A stretch of 8,216 nucleotides of DNA from the NCBI GenBank assembly GCA_020444775.1, contig JAGRHX010000683.1, positions 1-8,216 on the forward strand, read 5' to 3'. Shown one piece after another: positions 1-7,807 of the stretch (positions within the stretch are counted from its first letter, which is position 1; each line of letters begins with the position of its first letter). Under the pieces are notes generated by a model. It saw nothing but the letters and a program-made list of their open reading frames with translations, ran no database searches and was not told where the DNA came from. Source of the stretch: Gammaproteobacteria bacterium (GTDB taxonomy: Bacteria; Pseudomonadota; Gammaproteobacteria; HK1). Made by a program: the position numbers and the translations under genes.

Positions 1-2685
1 CGGCCGCACGATCCCGAGCAGCAGCTCCAGGGCCTCGTCGTACATGGGCGCCTGCTCCAGCGCGTCCAGCAGCGCCAGCCGTGCCGGCTCCTCCTGGGCG
101 TCGCGGTACAGAGCCCTGGCCAGGCGGTAGCGCGCGCCCGCCGGGTCCCTGGGGCCCAGATCGACCACCGCACGGCGTGCCTGGCTGGCTTGCAGCCAGC
201 GTCCGGCCGCCTCGTGCAGCTCGGCCAGCCGCGCGTGCTGCTCGCCGTCGAAGGGCTGGATCAACATCGCCCGCTCCAGCACGTCGATGACCGCGTCCGG
301 GTGTCCGTCTCGTTCCAGGTGCGCGGCCAGCTCCAGATGACCCTCGATATCGTCGGCATCGATGGCGATGGACTGGCGAAGCGCCTCGATCGCGGCGCCG
401 TTGCGTCCGGCCGCGGCATGGATCCGGGCCAGCAGGCGATAGGCGCTGCCGGGACCGCCGTGGGCCGGGAACAGCGCTCGCGCCTGCTCGGCCAGACGCA
501 GCGCCGTCGCGTCGTCGCCTGCTTCCAGGGCCCTGGCAGCGTCGGCCAGCAGCCGCGTGTAACCGGTCTCGGGTCGGTCCGCGTGCGGCGTCGACGGAGC
601 GTCCGGATCGCTGGGCCCGGTGGCCGGCCCGGTGGCCGGCTCGGTGCTGACCAGACCGGCCAGCGAGTCACCGAAGCGCTCACGCACGAACGCGTCGAAG
701 CGCTCGTTGAGGGCCTGGGCGCTGAGCCCGAGCTCGCGTTCCAGCACCTTTGCGTCGTCCTCGCCGTCGGCATAGGCGCGCAGCATGCGCACCACGGTGT
801 CGAAGCCATGCTCGCGCTCGATGAGCTGCATCAGCAGCGCGGCCTGGAAGTAGGCGTGTGGGATCTGCTCCGGATAGGTCGGGCGCAGAAAGGCCTGATT
901 GAGATCCGCGGCCGGTGCCAGCATGCCGCGCTGGAAGGCGCGTAGGAAACCGGGCGAGACGTCGGTGCCCCAGCCGGGTCGGGCACGGTGTTCCTCGAAC
1001 ACCGCGAGCCCTTCGGAGAACCAGCGTGGCACACGTCCTCGGGTGAGCGCGATGTGGAAGGTGTGCGCGATCTCGTGCCAAAGCGCGGACGCCCAGTTGA
1101 ATGGTCCGAAGACGCCGGCCGATGGTGAGTCCAGTGCGATTACCGGGCCGAAGGACACGCCCAGGATGTCGATGCCGACCAGACCGATGGTGCGCACCGA
1201 GAAGTCCTCGTGATCGGGATAGACCTCTATCCGGATCGGTGTTTCCGGCTCGATACCATAACGCTCCTTGTAGAAGGCATAAGCCTGCTCGGCGATTGGC
1301 AGCAGACGCGGGGCGAGAACGCCGATCTCGCCCGGCATCGCCACCAGCTCGAAATGCTCGGAGCGTTGCGACTCGAAGCGGGCGAGCTGGTCGAGCAGCT
1401 CCAGCGTGTTGCGGGTACGCACGTTGTACGGGTCACCGGCGAACGCCGCCTCCAACGATGCCCGGCCCTCGCTCATCCTGCCCACGCGGAGCTGATTCAG
1501 ACCGAGCAGCTGGCGTGCCCGCCAGGCCGTGGCATCCTGCTTGACCGCGCTGGCGGCGAACACGATGGCATCCGGGTAGCGGCGATTCTGACTGGCGACC
1601 TGGGCCAGGATCTCGTAGAGATCCACATAGCCGGGCGTCTCCTGCTTGATTCGGGCGACGCGCTCGTCGAACTCGGTGAGCTCGGCACGCAGATAGAGCA
1701 TGGCCGCCGCCAGCGCATGCGCGTGCGGTGAGCTGGGGTTGGTCTGCAGCGCCGCCTCTACATGGTTGCTGGCGGCATCGTACTGCTCGCTGTCCATCAG
1801 CAGCTCGGCCAGCAGCAGGTGTGCCGGGAGGAAGCCGGGGTTCAGCTCCAGACAACGCTGCGCGGTCTGCTGGGCCTGTGGTGAGTGGTCGAAACGTTGG
1901 CTGCGGGCCATGCCCAGCAATGCGTGCAGATTGTCCGGGTCCAGCTCCAGCGCGGTCGCGAACGCGTTCCGGGCCTCGGCATTGTTGTAGCGATCGAGCA
2001 GCAGATCACCCATCGCGACATGGGTCGACGGATCTCGTGGCGCATGCTCGATGGCCTCTTCGAGCCGTTCCAGGACCAACGGATAGAGCGCGGGATCGCT
2101 GCGTGCGAACCAGGCATAGGCCTGCGCAACCGCGATCAACTCGGCGGCCGTCAGGCTGCCGGCGCGCAGGCGATGTGCCTGCAGGACCTGATCGAGGCGG
2201 CTGCGCGCCACGTCGCGTCTGCCGAGCAACAGCTCGATACGCGCACGACCGAGCTCGGCCTGCAGATCGAGGCTGGCAGCCGTCGCCGCCGGTGCGGTCC
2301 TGGCCGATCCCTCGGCCGTGTCATTGCGTCGCTCGGTGTCGCTCTGCTCGTCGGTGGCGCCACGCAGCTCACTTGCCCTGGCCAGATGCTGCAGGGCCTG
2401 CGTGTAGCGACCGGTCGCTTCAAATGCGAGACCGAGCACGCGTTGCGCCGTCGCCAGCGTCGCCGGGTCGTGCTCGGCGGCGCCGGCATCGAGGGTCTGG
2501 TTTGCGGCTTCGATGGCCTGCTCGTAGCGTGCCGTTGCCAGCCATGTCTCGGCCTGGTTGGTGGCACCCACCGCGCCGGGCCAGGTCAGACACAGTCCGA
2601 CCACGGCCAGCAATCCGGGTCCGCGCAAACCCTGCGCGAGCCTTGATGTCGTCGATCCCACGCCGTTTCCACCCAGGATGCTCAC
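1..2685 (-). CDS. Exported TPR protein with central HExxH metallopeptidase domain (3' end outside window)
   Basis: I translated this frame by hand: 895 codons are open from a GTG at 2685 to the window edge, with no stop. The N-terminus has a signal peptide (hydrophobic stretch about residues 23-41, likely cut after AVGA). TPR-like helical pairs follow at about 44-180, and clear TPRs at about 215-330 (e.g. AFATALELDPDN). A gluzincin-type peptidase domain spans about 445-655. It has WHEIAHTFH with zinc ligands H537 and H541 and catalytic E538, then PRWFSEGLAVFEE, where E558 is the likely third ligand; this fits the peptidase MA-like families. A PATGPATG linker at about 683-691 leads to more TPR-like helices to the edge. 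GTG is chosen because it overlaps the preceding stop (GTGA), lies behind AAGGAG/GGAG, and leaves the signal peptide at the N-terminus. Probable role: a periplasmic zinc protease with TPR arms for partner binding. The substrate is unknown. Confidence 0.9.
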   Translation of the reverse strand, partial: MSILGGNGVGSTTSRLAQGLRGPGLLAVVGLCLTWPGAVGATNQAETWLATARYEQAIEAANQTLDAGAAEHDPATLATAQRVLGLAFEATGRYTQALQHLARASELRGATDEQSDTERRNDTAEGSARTAPAATAASLDLQAELGRARIELLLGRRDVARSRLDQVLQAHRLRAGSLTAAELIAVAQAYAWFARSDPALYPLVLERLEEAIEHAPRDPSTHVAMGDLLLDRYNNAEARNAFATALELDPDNLHALLGMARSQRFDHSPQAQQTAQRCLELNPGFLPAHLLLAELLMDSEQYDAASNHVEAALQTNPSSPHAHALAAAMLYLRAELTEFDERVARIKQETPGYVDLYEILAQVASQNRRYPDAIVFAASAVKQDATAWRARQLLGLNQLRVGRMSEGRASLEAAFAGDPYNVRTRNTLELLDQLARFESQRSEHFELVAMPGEIGVLAPRLLPIAEQAYAFYKERYGIEPETPIRIEVYPDHEDFSVRTIGLVGIDILGVSFGPVIALDSPSAGVFGPFNWASALWHEIAHTFHIALTRGRVPRWFSEGLAVFEEHRARPGWGTDVSPGFLRAFQRGMLAPAADLNQAFLRPTYPEQIPHAYFQAALLMQLIEREHGFDTVVRMLRAYADGEDDAKVLERELGLSAQALNERFDAFVRERFGDSLAGLVSTEPATGPATGPSDPDAPSTPHADRPETGYTRLLADAARALEAGDDATALRLAEQARALFPAHGGPGSAYRLLARIHAAAGRNGAAIEALRQSIAIDADDIEGHLELAAHLERDGHPDAVIDVLERAMLIQPFDGEQHARLAELHEAAGRWLQASQARRAVVDLGPRDPAGARYRLARALYRDAQEEPARLALLDALEQAPMYDEALELLLGIVRP
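614..640. repeat. Short in-frame tandem repeat in the TPR-metallopeptidase gene
   Basis: The 12-base unit ggcccggtggcc is present twice (614-625, 626-637) plus three more bases. In the minus-strand frame it encodes the Pro/Ala/Thr/Gly linker PATGPATG between the peptidase domain and the C-terminal TPR region. Its length keeps the frame, so copy-number change would only alter linker length. Confidence 0.75.
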
Positions 2686-3947
2686 GGTTGCTCCAGCTCC
2701 TTGAAGGTTCGTCGGTTGAGAGCCAGCTCGACGAGCAGATCCTGAAGCCGGGCCCTATAGCCGTCACCGCTGAATGTGTGGCGGATGCGTTTCAGGCGCT
2801 CGATATCGTCGACCAGGCGGCGTGCTTCGAGCTGCAGGCGAAGACGCTCACGACGTTGCTCCGCCGACAACGCGCCGGACGGCGCGGCCTGGGCGTCCAG
2901 ATGGAAGCGGGCCGCGAGACGGCCGTCGCCGGTCTGCGGTGTCGATGCCGTCGAGTCGTCCACGTAGCCGACCCGTGCCTGTCCATCACCATCGTCCTCG
3001 AGCTGGGCGTGCTCGGTACGGATCCGCCCGTCACTCTCATAGCTGCTGGCGACACCGAGATCCGTCTGGCGGTAGACCTCCAGCAGTGAGACCCGGCCGT
3101 CCTTGTCCAGATCGGTCGAGTCCTCGGCCAGGGCCTTGATGAAATGGTCGGCGAAACGGGTGCTCTCGGTCTCTGCGATGCTCGCGGTGGCGGTGATCAC
3201 CACGCGGTTCGGGGCGGCCAGGGCGCTCGCGAACGTCGCGCTGGCGGCGCTGGTGACGATCACCGCGACTCGCTTGTCGCCGAAGGCCTCGAGCGCTCGG
3301 CCGAGGTCGCTCGGCTCGAGATCGGGCCCTGGCAGATTGAAGCGGGCAACACCGTCGGCGCCCGGCTGGGCGGTGCCGTGACCGATGAAGACCATCACGA
3401 TGCGGTCCTCGTCACCGCTCTCTTGCGCCAGCGCCTCGATGCTTTGCAGCACCTGGGCACGTGTGGAGATGCCCTGCGCCCTCTCGGCGGCTGTCTCACG
3501 CTCGGCATCCGGCCTCGGCTCGGCCAGATAGCGTACCCGGTCAGCCTGATAACCGAGACGATCCAAGGCGATGTCGATCAGATTGTGGGCGCGTCGCCGG
3601 AACAGCTCGCTGTAGAAGGGCTCGCCGCCCAGACCGCTGACGATCAGCAGCCACGGCATGGACCTGGTCTGCACGACGTCATCCGCGTCGGCCCGATCGG
3701 ACGCGGGCGAGCGAGCCGTGCCGAGCGTCTCGGTCGGAGCGGTGCCGGTCGCCGCCATGACGCGGCTCGCCGTCGCCGGGCCGAGTCCGAACTGTGGCAG
3801 GCTATAGGCCGGAAGCGTCGTAGCGGCCAACGCACAGAGCAGCGGCGTGTTCAGCATCGACGCGACGCCACGGCGGCGCCGGCACGGCCCGACGGCTCGG
3901 GCGGTGGTTCGGCGAAGCGTGGTCGACGGCTTGGACAATAAGGTCAT
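2682..3947 (-). CDS. Exported caspase/legumain-like (clan CD) protein lacking the catalytic Cys, with EF-hand loop
   Basis: This is a 421-residue protein. ATG at 3947 is chosen because it overlaps the stop of the preceding gene (ATGA) and has AGAAGG 7 bases upstream. The same frame stays open to 4028, but that start would overlap the vWA gene by 85 bases. A second candidate start, ATG at 3857 (residue 31), would give a compact signal peptide (MLNTPLLCALAATTLPAYS). The caspase-like domain runs about 97-320: it opens with PWLLIVSGLGGEPFY, then has the beta-strand and His motif VFIGHG (H190). At the strand where C13/C14 peptidases carry Cys, this protein reads VIVTSAASATF (232-236), so the nucleophile is absent. 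The sequence DLDKDGRVSLLE (279-290) is a canonical EF-hand calcium loop, with D at 1, 3 and 5, G at 6 and E at 12. The last 60 residues are charged, helical and probably coiled coil. Likely a non-catalytic, possibly calcium-binding, periplasmic scaffold; its protease-fold assignment rests on motifs only. Confidence 0.85.
   Translation of the reverse strand: MTLLSKPSTTLRRTTARAVGPCRRRRGVASMLNTPLLCALAATTLPAYSLPQFGLGPATASRVMAATGTAPTETLGTARSPASDRADADDVVQTRSMPWLLIVSGLGGEPFYSELFRRRAHNLIDIALDRLGYQADRVRYLAEPRPDAERETAAERAQGISTRAQVLQSIEALAQESGDEDRIVMVFIGHGTAQPGADGVARFNLPGPDLEPSDLGRALEAFGDKRVAVIVTSAASATFASALAAPNRVVITATASIAETESTRFADHFIKALAEDSTDLDKDGRVSLLEVYRQTDLGVASSYESDGRIRTEHAQLEDDGDGQARVGYVDDSTASTPQTGDGRLAARFHLDAQAAPSGALSAEQRRERLRLQLEARRLVDDIERLKRIRHTFSGDGYRARLQDLLVELALNRRTFKELEQP
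2691..2702 (-). promoter_or_regulatory. Ribosome binding site for the TPR-metallopeptidase gene
   Basis: On the minus strand this reads AAGGAGCTGGAG. AAGGAG lies 11 bases and the second GGAG 5 bases before the GTG at 2685. It lies inside the last codons of the caspase-like gene and supports the GTG start that overlaps the previous stop. Confidence 0.65.
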
Positions 3948-6304
3948 GGCAGGCGCCTTCTGCGACGCACCGCCCATTCGGCCAGCGCCAGCAGCACGAT
4001 CCCGGCCAGCAGCAGCGGCACGTCCCAAAGCGGCAGTCGCTCGCGATGACGATTCGTGCCGCGGCCGGCGTCGATCACCTGGCGCAACTCGCCGAGCGCG
4101 TCGGCGTCGATCGCCGAGCCGCCGGTCTGCGCGGCGATGCCGGCCAGCAGTCGGGTGTCCTCGGCGTTGCGGGTGTACTCATCGCCCTCGGCGACCACGT
4201 CCAGATGGGTGCGCACGCTGTGCCGTTCGACTTCGGGCGGTGGTGCTTCTGGCCCATTTTCGAGCCCCGGCCCGGCTCCGACCGCGGTCTGGCCGTCGGT
4301 GGTCCCGGTGCGCGCACTGTCCGGCAGGTGGACGCTGAGCTCGTAGTGTCCGGCCCGGCCGGTGACGAAGGCGCTCTGATATTGCCCCGGCGCCTGGCCC
4401 GATGGGCTCATGATCAGGCGGTCGACCCGGCCGGTCGGATCGACCACCAGCAGCGACGGCGCACCGTCCTGCAGCGGCTGATAGGTCTCGTCCAAAGCGG
4501 TCGCGATGACCTGTACCGATTGGCCCGGCGCCAGCGTACGGGTCTGCTTGAGCGTCGGCAGCTGCACGCGCAGACGGCCACCGGCCTCTCGGCCGGCATC
4601 ACGCAGCAGCTGACGCCAGAGCATCTCGTGGGTCTGGTCCTCGACCGGAACGTCGGCATGCATCTGCCAGCGCCAGCTGTTGCGCACCGCGAAGCTGGTC
4701 ACGCTCCCTCGGCCGAAACGGTGTCGAGCCATGATGATCAGCGCATGGCCCTCGCTGTCCGGTGCTTCGAGCAGCACGCGGGCGCCCGGCTTCGCGCTGC
4801 GATGCGGGTTGACCACGGACAGCTCTGGCAATCGCTCGAGCAGCCGATCCACGCTCTCCGTGCCACCCAGATCGAGCAGCGGGTCGCTACGGCCGGCGCT
4901 GGTGGCCCGGACCTTGACGGCAAGATTGAATGCTGGTGCCGCGGCCGAAAGTATCACCGGCATGAGACCGGCCAAGGGTGTCTGCGCGTATCCTCCCTCG
5001 GCGAAGGCCTGGCGACCCCCGAGCAGCACCAGGCCGCCACCGCGGCGGGCGACGAACGCGCGGATGTTCTCCTGGGCCCGGGCATCGAGCAGATCGGCTC
5101 CAGCGCTTCCCAGGACCAGCACGTCGAATCGGAACAGGTCGCCGATCTCGAGCGGGAAGCCATCGGCCAGCTCGTCCGCAGATTGCACGCCGAGTCGATA
5201 GTATTTGTTGTCGGCGGTGCGAATCAGGGAGGTCAAGCGGATCCGCGGGTCGTCGGCCACGGCGCGGCGCAGGAACTTGACCTCGAAGCGCGGCTCGCCC
5301 TCGAAGTGCAGCACCCGAATCGGTTCCTCGTGCACTTCGATATGGCGTTCACGCAGATTGTTCTCCAGTAGGGTCTCCCCCTCAATCGGTTCCAGGCGAA
5401 CGCTGAGGCGATGCGGACCACCGTCGACCAGGCGTAGCCGGTGTAGCACACGCAGCTCGCGCATATCCTCACGCAGGCGGACCGGCGCACGGTCGATGAG
5501 GATGCCGTCGTCCTCGAAGGACAGCATCACCTCGCGGTCCTCACGCAGGTTGTGCCAGAGCAGGAGCTCGACGTCGAACGCATCGCCGCTTATCACATGC
5601 CCGGGCAGGGTGACGCTCTGCACCGACACGTCGGGCGCCGCCCGGCTCGCGCCCGCGTCCACGGTGTGGACCGGGATACCGGCGCCCCGCAGCTTGACGA
5701 GTGCCCGCTGCAGACGCAGCCGTGCCGGTTCACTGGCGTCGTGACCCCCATCGCCCACCAGCACCACGGCGGCCAGCGAGTCGATATCCGCGCCATTGGT
5801 CAACGCCTCCAGCGCGGCTCCCGGATCGCTGCGGGTGGTATCGAATCGAAGAGGCTCCTCGGCATCCAGCGCGCGTAACTCGCTACCAAAAGCGTAGCGC
5901 CGGACATCCACGCGTCGATCCACCGCGGAACCGAGTATCGCCTGATCGGAGCGCAGCAGCGCCTCGATACGTTGCGCGCGAGTCTGGCCACTCGAATCGC
6001 GTACACGCATGCTCAGCGAATCGTCGATCAACACCGCCACATGTCCGGGAATCGAATCCTCCACCTCCACCTCCAGCACCGGGCGGGCCAGCGCCAGCAG
6101 CAGCAGGCCGACCAGTGACGCGCGTAGCAACGATGGCAGCCAGCGGCTGCCGGCCACGTCACGGCGCGCCAGATAGCCAGATAGCGTCAGCGCCAGCAAG
6201 CCGGTCAGGGCGATGGCAGCGAGCAACTGCGACATCGACCAGGCCAGCGTGATATCGCCACGCTGGTACCAGTCCACCGGGTATTTGAGCAACCACTCGA
6301 GCAT
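3944..6304 (-). CDS. Membrane protein with BatA-like N-terminus, vWA domain and glutamine-amidotransferase-like domain
   Basis: This is a complete 786-residue protein. Two transmembrane helices lie at about 24-46 and 58-77; the second ends in the LARPVLEVE stretch typical of BatA-like/vWA membrane proteins. The vWA domain follows directly (about 87-220) with an intact MIDAS start DDSLSM (D94, S96, S98) and a second acidic motif VLVGDGGHD (D185), so metal-dependent ligand binding is plausible. An Ig-like segment covers about 225-325. A GATase1-like Rossmann domain covers about 328-450 (VLHFEGEPRFEVKFLRRA, VLVLGSAGADLL, GGLVLLGGRQAF, LAGLMPV). It lacks the usual nucleophilic cysteine, so it is probably not an amidotransferase. 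A second beta-rich domain (about 575-660) precedes a final transmembrane helix (about 759-777) and an Arg-rich tail expected in the cytoplasm. ATG at 6304 has no clear Shine-Dalgarno, but it matches the family's usual N-terminus. Likely the membrane hub of the system; the domain calls are strong, the role is inferred. Confidence 0.93.
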   Translation of the reverse strand: MLEWLLKYPVDWYQRGDITLAWSMSQLLAAIALTGLLALTLSGYLARRDVAGSRWLPSLLRASLVGLLLLALARPVLEVEVEDSIPGHVAVLIDDSLSMRVRDSSGQTRAQRIEALLRSDQAILGSAVDRRVDVRRYAFGSELRALDAEEPLRFDTTRSDPGAALEALTNGADIDSLAAVVLVGDGGHDASEPARLRLQRALVKLRGAGIPVHTVDAGASRAAPDVSVQSVTLPGHVISGDAFDVELLLWHNLREDREVMLSFEDDGILIDRAPVRLREDMRELRVLHRLRLVDGGPHRLSVRLEPIEGETLLENNLRERHIEVHEEPIRVLHFEGEPRFEVKFLRRAVADDPRIRLTSLIRTADNKYYRLGVQSADELADGFPLEIGDLFRFDVLVLGSAGADLLDARAQENIRAFVARRGGGLVLLGGRQAFAEGGYAQTPLAGLMPVILSAAAPAFNLAVKVRATSAGRSDPLLDLGGTESVDRLLERLPELSVVNPHRSAKPGARVLLEAPDSEGHALIIMARHRFGRGSVTSFAVRNSWRWQMHADVPVEDQTHEMLWRQLLRDAGREAGGRLRVQLPTLKQTRTLAPGQSVQVIATALDETYQPLQDGAPSLLVVDPTGRVDRLIMSPSGQAPGQYQSAFVTGRAGHYELSVHLPDSARTGTTDGQTAVGAGPGLENGPEAPPPEVERHSVRTHLDVVAEGDEYTRNAEDTRLLAGIAAQTGGSAIDADALGELRQVIDAGRGTNRHRERLPLWDVPLLLAGIVLLALAEWAVRRRRRLP
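3955..3961 (-). promoter_or_regulatory. Ribosome binding site for the caspase-like gene
   Basis: The minus strand reads AGAAGGC, ending 7 bases before ATG 3947, within the final codons of the vWA gene. This decides for the ATGA-overlap start against the longer frame opening at 4028. Confidence 0.6.
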
Positions 6305-6337
6305 GGGTAACGGCAGTGAGATTTGCGGGCCGAGGTA

Positions 6338-7183
6338 CTAGTGCGTCATGGCATAAATCACGAAATTGATACCCATCTCGTAGGCGTAGGTCGAATAGCG
6401 TAGTGGGTATTGCGGTAGGTCTGCCCATTCCCAGGCATCGCCCAGATCGGTGTTCCAGTTGATCAGGACCATCAACCGCCCCTTGTCGTCGAAGATGCCG
6501 CGTACGTGAGGAACAATTCCGTCCAGCTCGTGCGTGGGCCCACCGTCGGCCTGACGCACATTGGGTACCTGGAGGATGTCGGCGATGTCGTAGAAGGCGT
6601 GGAACACCGGGTGCTCCAGCGGCACCTCGACGATCTCGTGCTCGGGAAAGACCCGCAGCATCTGCGCCTTGAAGTGCTCCCAGTCCCAGCTGCCCCAGAA
6701 GTCGTCGATGACAAGGAAGCCACCGCTCAGCAGGTAGCGTCGCAGCGCCAGCGCCTGTTGCTCGTCGAGATTCAGCGAGCCGACCTCCAGGGCATAGACG
6801 AACGGGAAGTCGCCGAGCTCGTCACCGTACAGGGCTAGCGCGTGTTCCGAATCGAAAGCGTCCACCGCGGTCAGCCGGCGTAGCGCGACCAGGAACTGCT
6901 GGTCGGCCTTGGGATAGTCCACTGCCCAACGCGGCACCCACTCGTCCCGGTCGCCACTGGTGTAGATGCCACGCGTGAAATAGAACTCGTGCTCGAGTCG
7001 CTCGACGGTTGGTCTCGCGGTTTCCTGCGCCGGCTCGGTGAAGAATTGCGCCCATGCGCCGAGACCTAGCATCCAGAGAAAGGCGGCGACACCGAGTCGC
7101 AGACGCAGCTCCGGCCGCGTACCGCGCCGCTTTGACAAGCGCCGCGCAGGTCGGGCGGTGGTGGCGCAGGGGGCGATGGACAT
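6338..7183 (-). CDS. Exported DUF4159 domain protein
   Basis: This is a 281-residue protein. A basic n-region is followed by a hydrophobic core (about 29-45) ending AWA|Q, a good signal peptidase I site. The DUF4159 domain fills about 65-279: FYFTRGIYTS near its start, WAVDYPKADQQFLVALRR, the diagnostic GGFLVIDDFWG (154-164), HPVFHAFYDI, NTDLGDAWEWAD, and a C-terminal GINFVIYAMTH. DUF4159 is related to the GATase/ThuA-like Rossmann folds and is typically encoded beside, or fused to, BatA-like vWA membrane proteins, exactly as here. Its biochemical role is not established. The gene starts 18 bases after the stop of the dioxygenase-like gene, and its own stop lies 33 bases before the vWA gene. 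A GGAG sits 13 bases before the ATG, a weak ribosome site, so translation may partly depend on coupling. Confidence 0.93.
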   Translation of the reverse strand: MSIAPCATTARPARRLSKRRGTRPELRLRLGVAAFLWMLGLGAWAQFFTEPAQETARPTVERLEHEFYFTRGIYTSGDRDEWVPRWAVDYPKADQQFLVALRRLTAVDAFDSEHALALYGDELGDFPFVYALEVGSLNLDEQQALALRRYLLSGGFLVIDDFWGSWDWEHFKAQMLRVFPEHEIVEVPLEHPVFHAFYDIADILQVPNVRQADGGPTHELDGIVPHVRGIFDDKGRLMVLINWNTDLGDAWEWADLPQYPLRYSTYAYEMGINFVIYAMTH

Positions 7184-7201
7184 GAGGACCGGGGGACTCC
7201 G

Positions 7202-7801
7202 CTAGAGCGGCTCGAGAACCAGTTCGACGCTGCCCACCATCAGCACCCGGTCTTGTGCGCGTACCTCCTCTAACAGGATGGCGAGGTCGGCATCCGACTC
7301 GCTCAGATTGGGGTCACCCTTGAACAGGATACGTGTGGTCAGGGGTCGATACTGGTCGTGGCTGACGGTGAGGTGGATGTGCTTGACGCCGTAGTATTGA
7401 CCGGGAACCGCGGTTGCAAGCCTGAACTCGCCGTTGGTGGCGCTGACGAGCTGTGCCCGGTAGCGTTCCGGATGGTACTGACCACCACCGTCGGCCTGCC
7501 ACAGCGTGATGATGGCACCCGACACCGGTTTGCCGTCGGTGGAAAGGATGCGGCCACGGAGATCCAGGGGCTGACCGGGGTCGCCGTCCTGCCACAAGCG
7601 CGCGCTGGATGCGCTGCGGGAATCTGGCGTCGCACGATACTCCGGTCCCGAGTTCGTGGACCGTGTAGGTTCACGCGCGCCGCCACCTTGTTCCTGAGCG
7701 TCGGCCGCGCCCATCGCCAGCACGGCAACCATGCAGAGCATGATGCGTGTCGACGTGCAACGGCCATCGAAACGACTTGAATCGCGCCTGGGGTCGACCA
7801 T
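7202..7801 (-). CDS. Exported intradiol-dioxygenase-like (Dioxygenase_C / transthyretin-like fold) protein
   Basis: This is a 199-residue protein counted from ATG at 7801, which follows GGGAGAGG at a 6-base spacing. A TTG two codons upstream would touch that ribosome site and is rejected. The signal peptide ends MGAADA|Q at about residue 35, then a low-complexity polar linker (36-75). The C-terminal domain (about 80-199) matches intradiol ring-cleavage dioxygenases: RGRILSTDGKPVSGAIITLWQAD, then GGGQYH (Y109), PGQYYGVKHIHLTV (Y136, H141, H143) and TRILFKGDP. The four candidate ferric-iron ligands, two Tyr and two His, are therefore present. The gap from the second Tyr to the first His is only 5 residues, against about 13 in protocatechuate 3,4-dioxygenase, and the usual Arg-Pro before HxH is missing. 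Catechol cleavage is therefore doubtful. It is the first gene of the apparent operon. It could be a metal- or aromatic-binding periplasmic protein instead of an enzyme. Confidence 0.8.
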   Translation of the reverse strand: MVDPRRDSSRFDGRCTSTRIMLCMVAVLAMGAADAQEQGGGAREPTRSTNSGPEYRATPDSRSASSARLWQDGDPGQPLDLRGRILSTDGKPVSGAIITLWQADGGGQYHPERYRAQLVSATNGEFRLATAVPGQYYGVKHIHLTVSHDQYRPLTTRILFKGDPNLSESDADLAILLEEVRAQDRVLMVGSVELVLEPL

Positions 7802-7807
7802 CTGCAA

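Noticed and set aside
190..945. Rightward open frame (251 codons)
   Set aside because: Antisense to the C-terminal TPR part of the metallopeptidase gene; no motif of its own.
261..2567. Several leftward frames (261-809, 680-1081, 1433-1855, 1842-2129, 2151-2567)
   Set aside because: They lie in other frames inside the continuous 895-codon frame that carries signal peptide, TPRs and HExxH. I also considered a frameshifted pseudogene and rejected it, because the true frame is open throughout.
1728..3089. Long rightward open frame (453 codons)
   Set aside because: It runs antisense across the TPR-peptidase gene and its junction with the caspase-like gene. The product is Arg/Pro-rich without domains: a high-GC shadow.
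3144..3941. Rightward open frame (265 codons)
   Set aside because: Antisense to the caspase-like gene; Gly/Arg-rich with no domain.
3948..4028. Longer start for the caspase-like gene at 4028
   Set aside because: It would overlap the vWA gene by 85 bases and place an Arg/Ala-rich shadow before the signal sequence. ATG 3947 has a ribosome site and ATGA coupling.
4046..5371. Long rightward open frame (441 codons)
   Set aside because: It is entirely antisense to the vWA/GATase-like gene, whose domains are clear. No recognisable motif.
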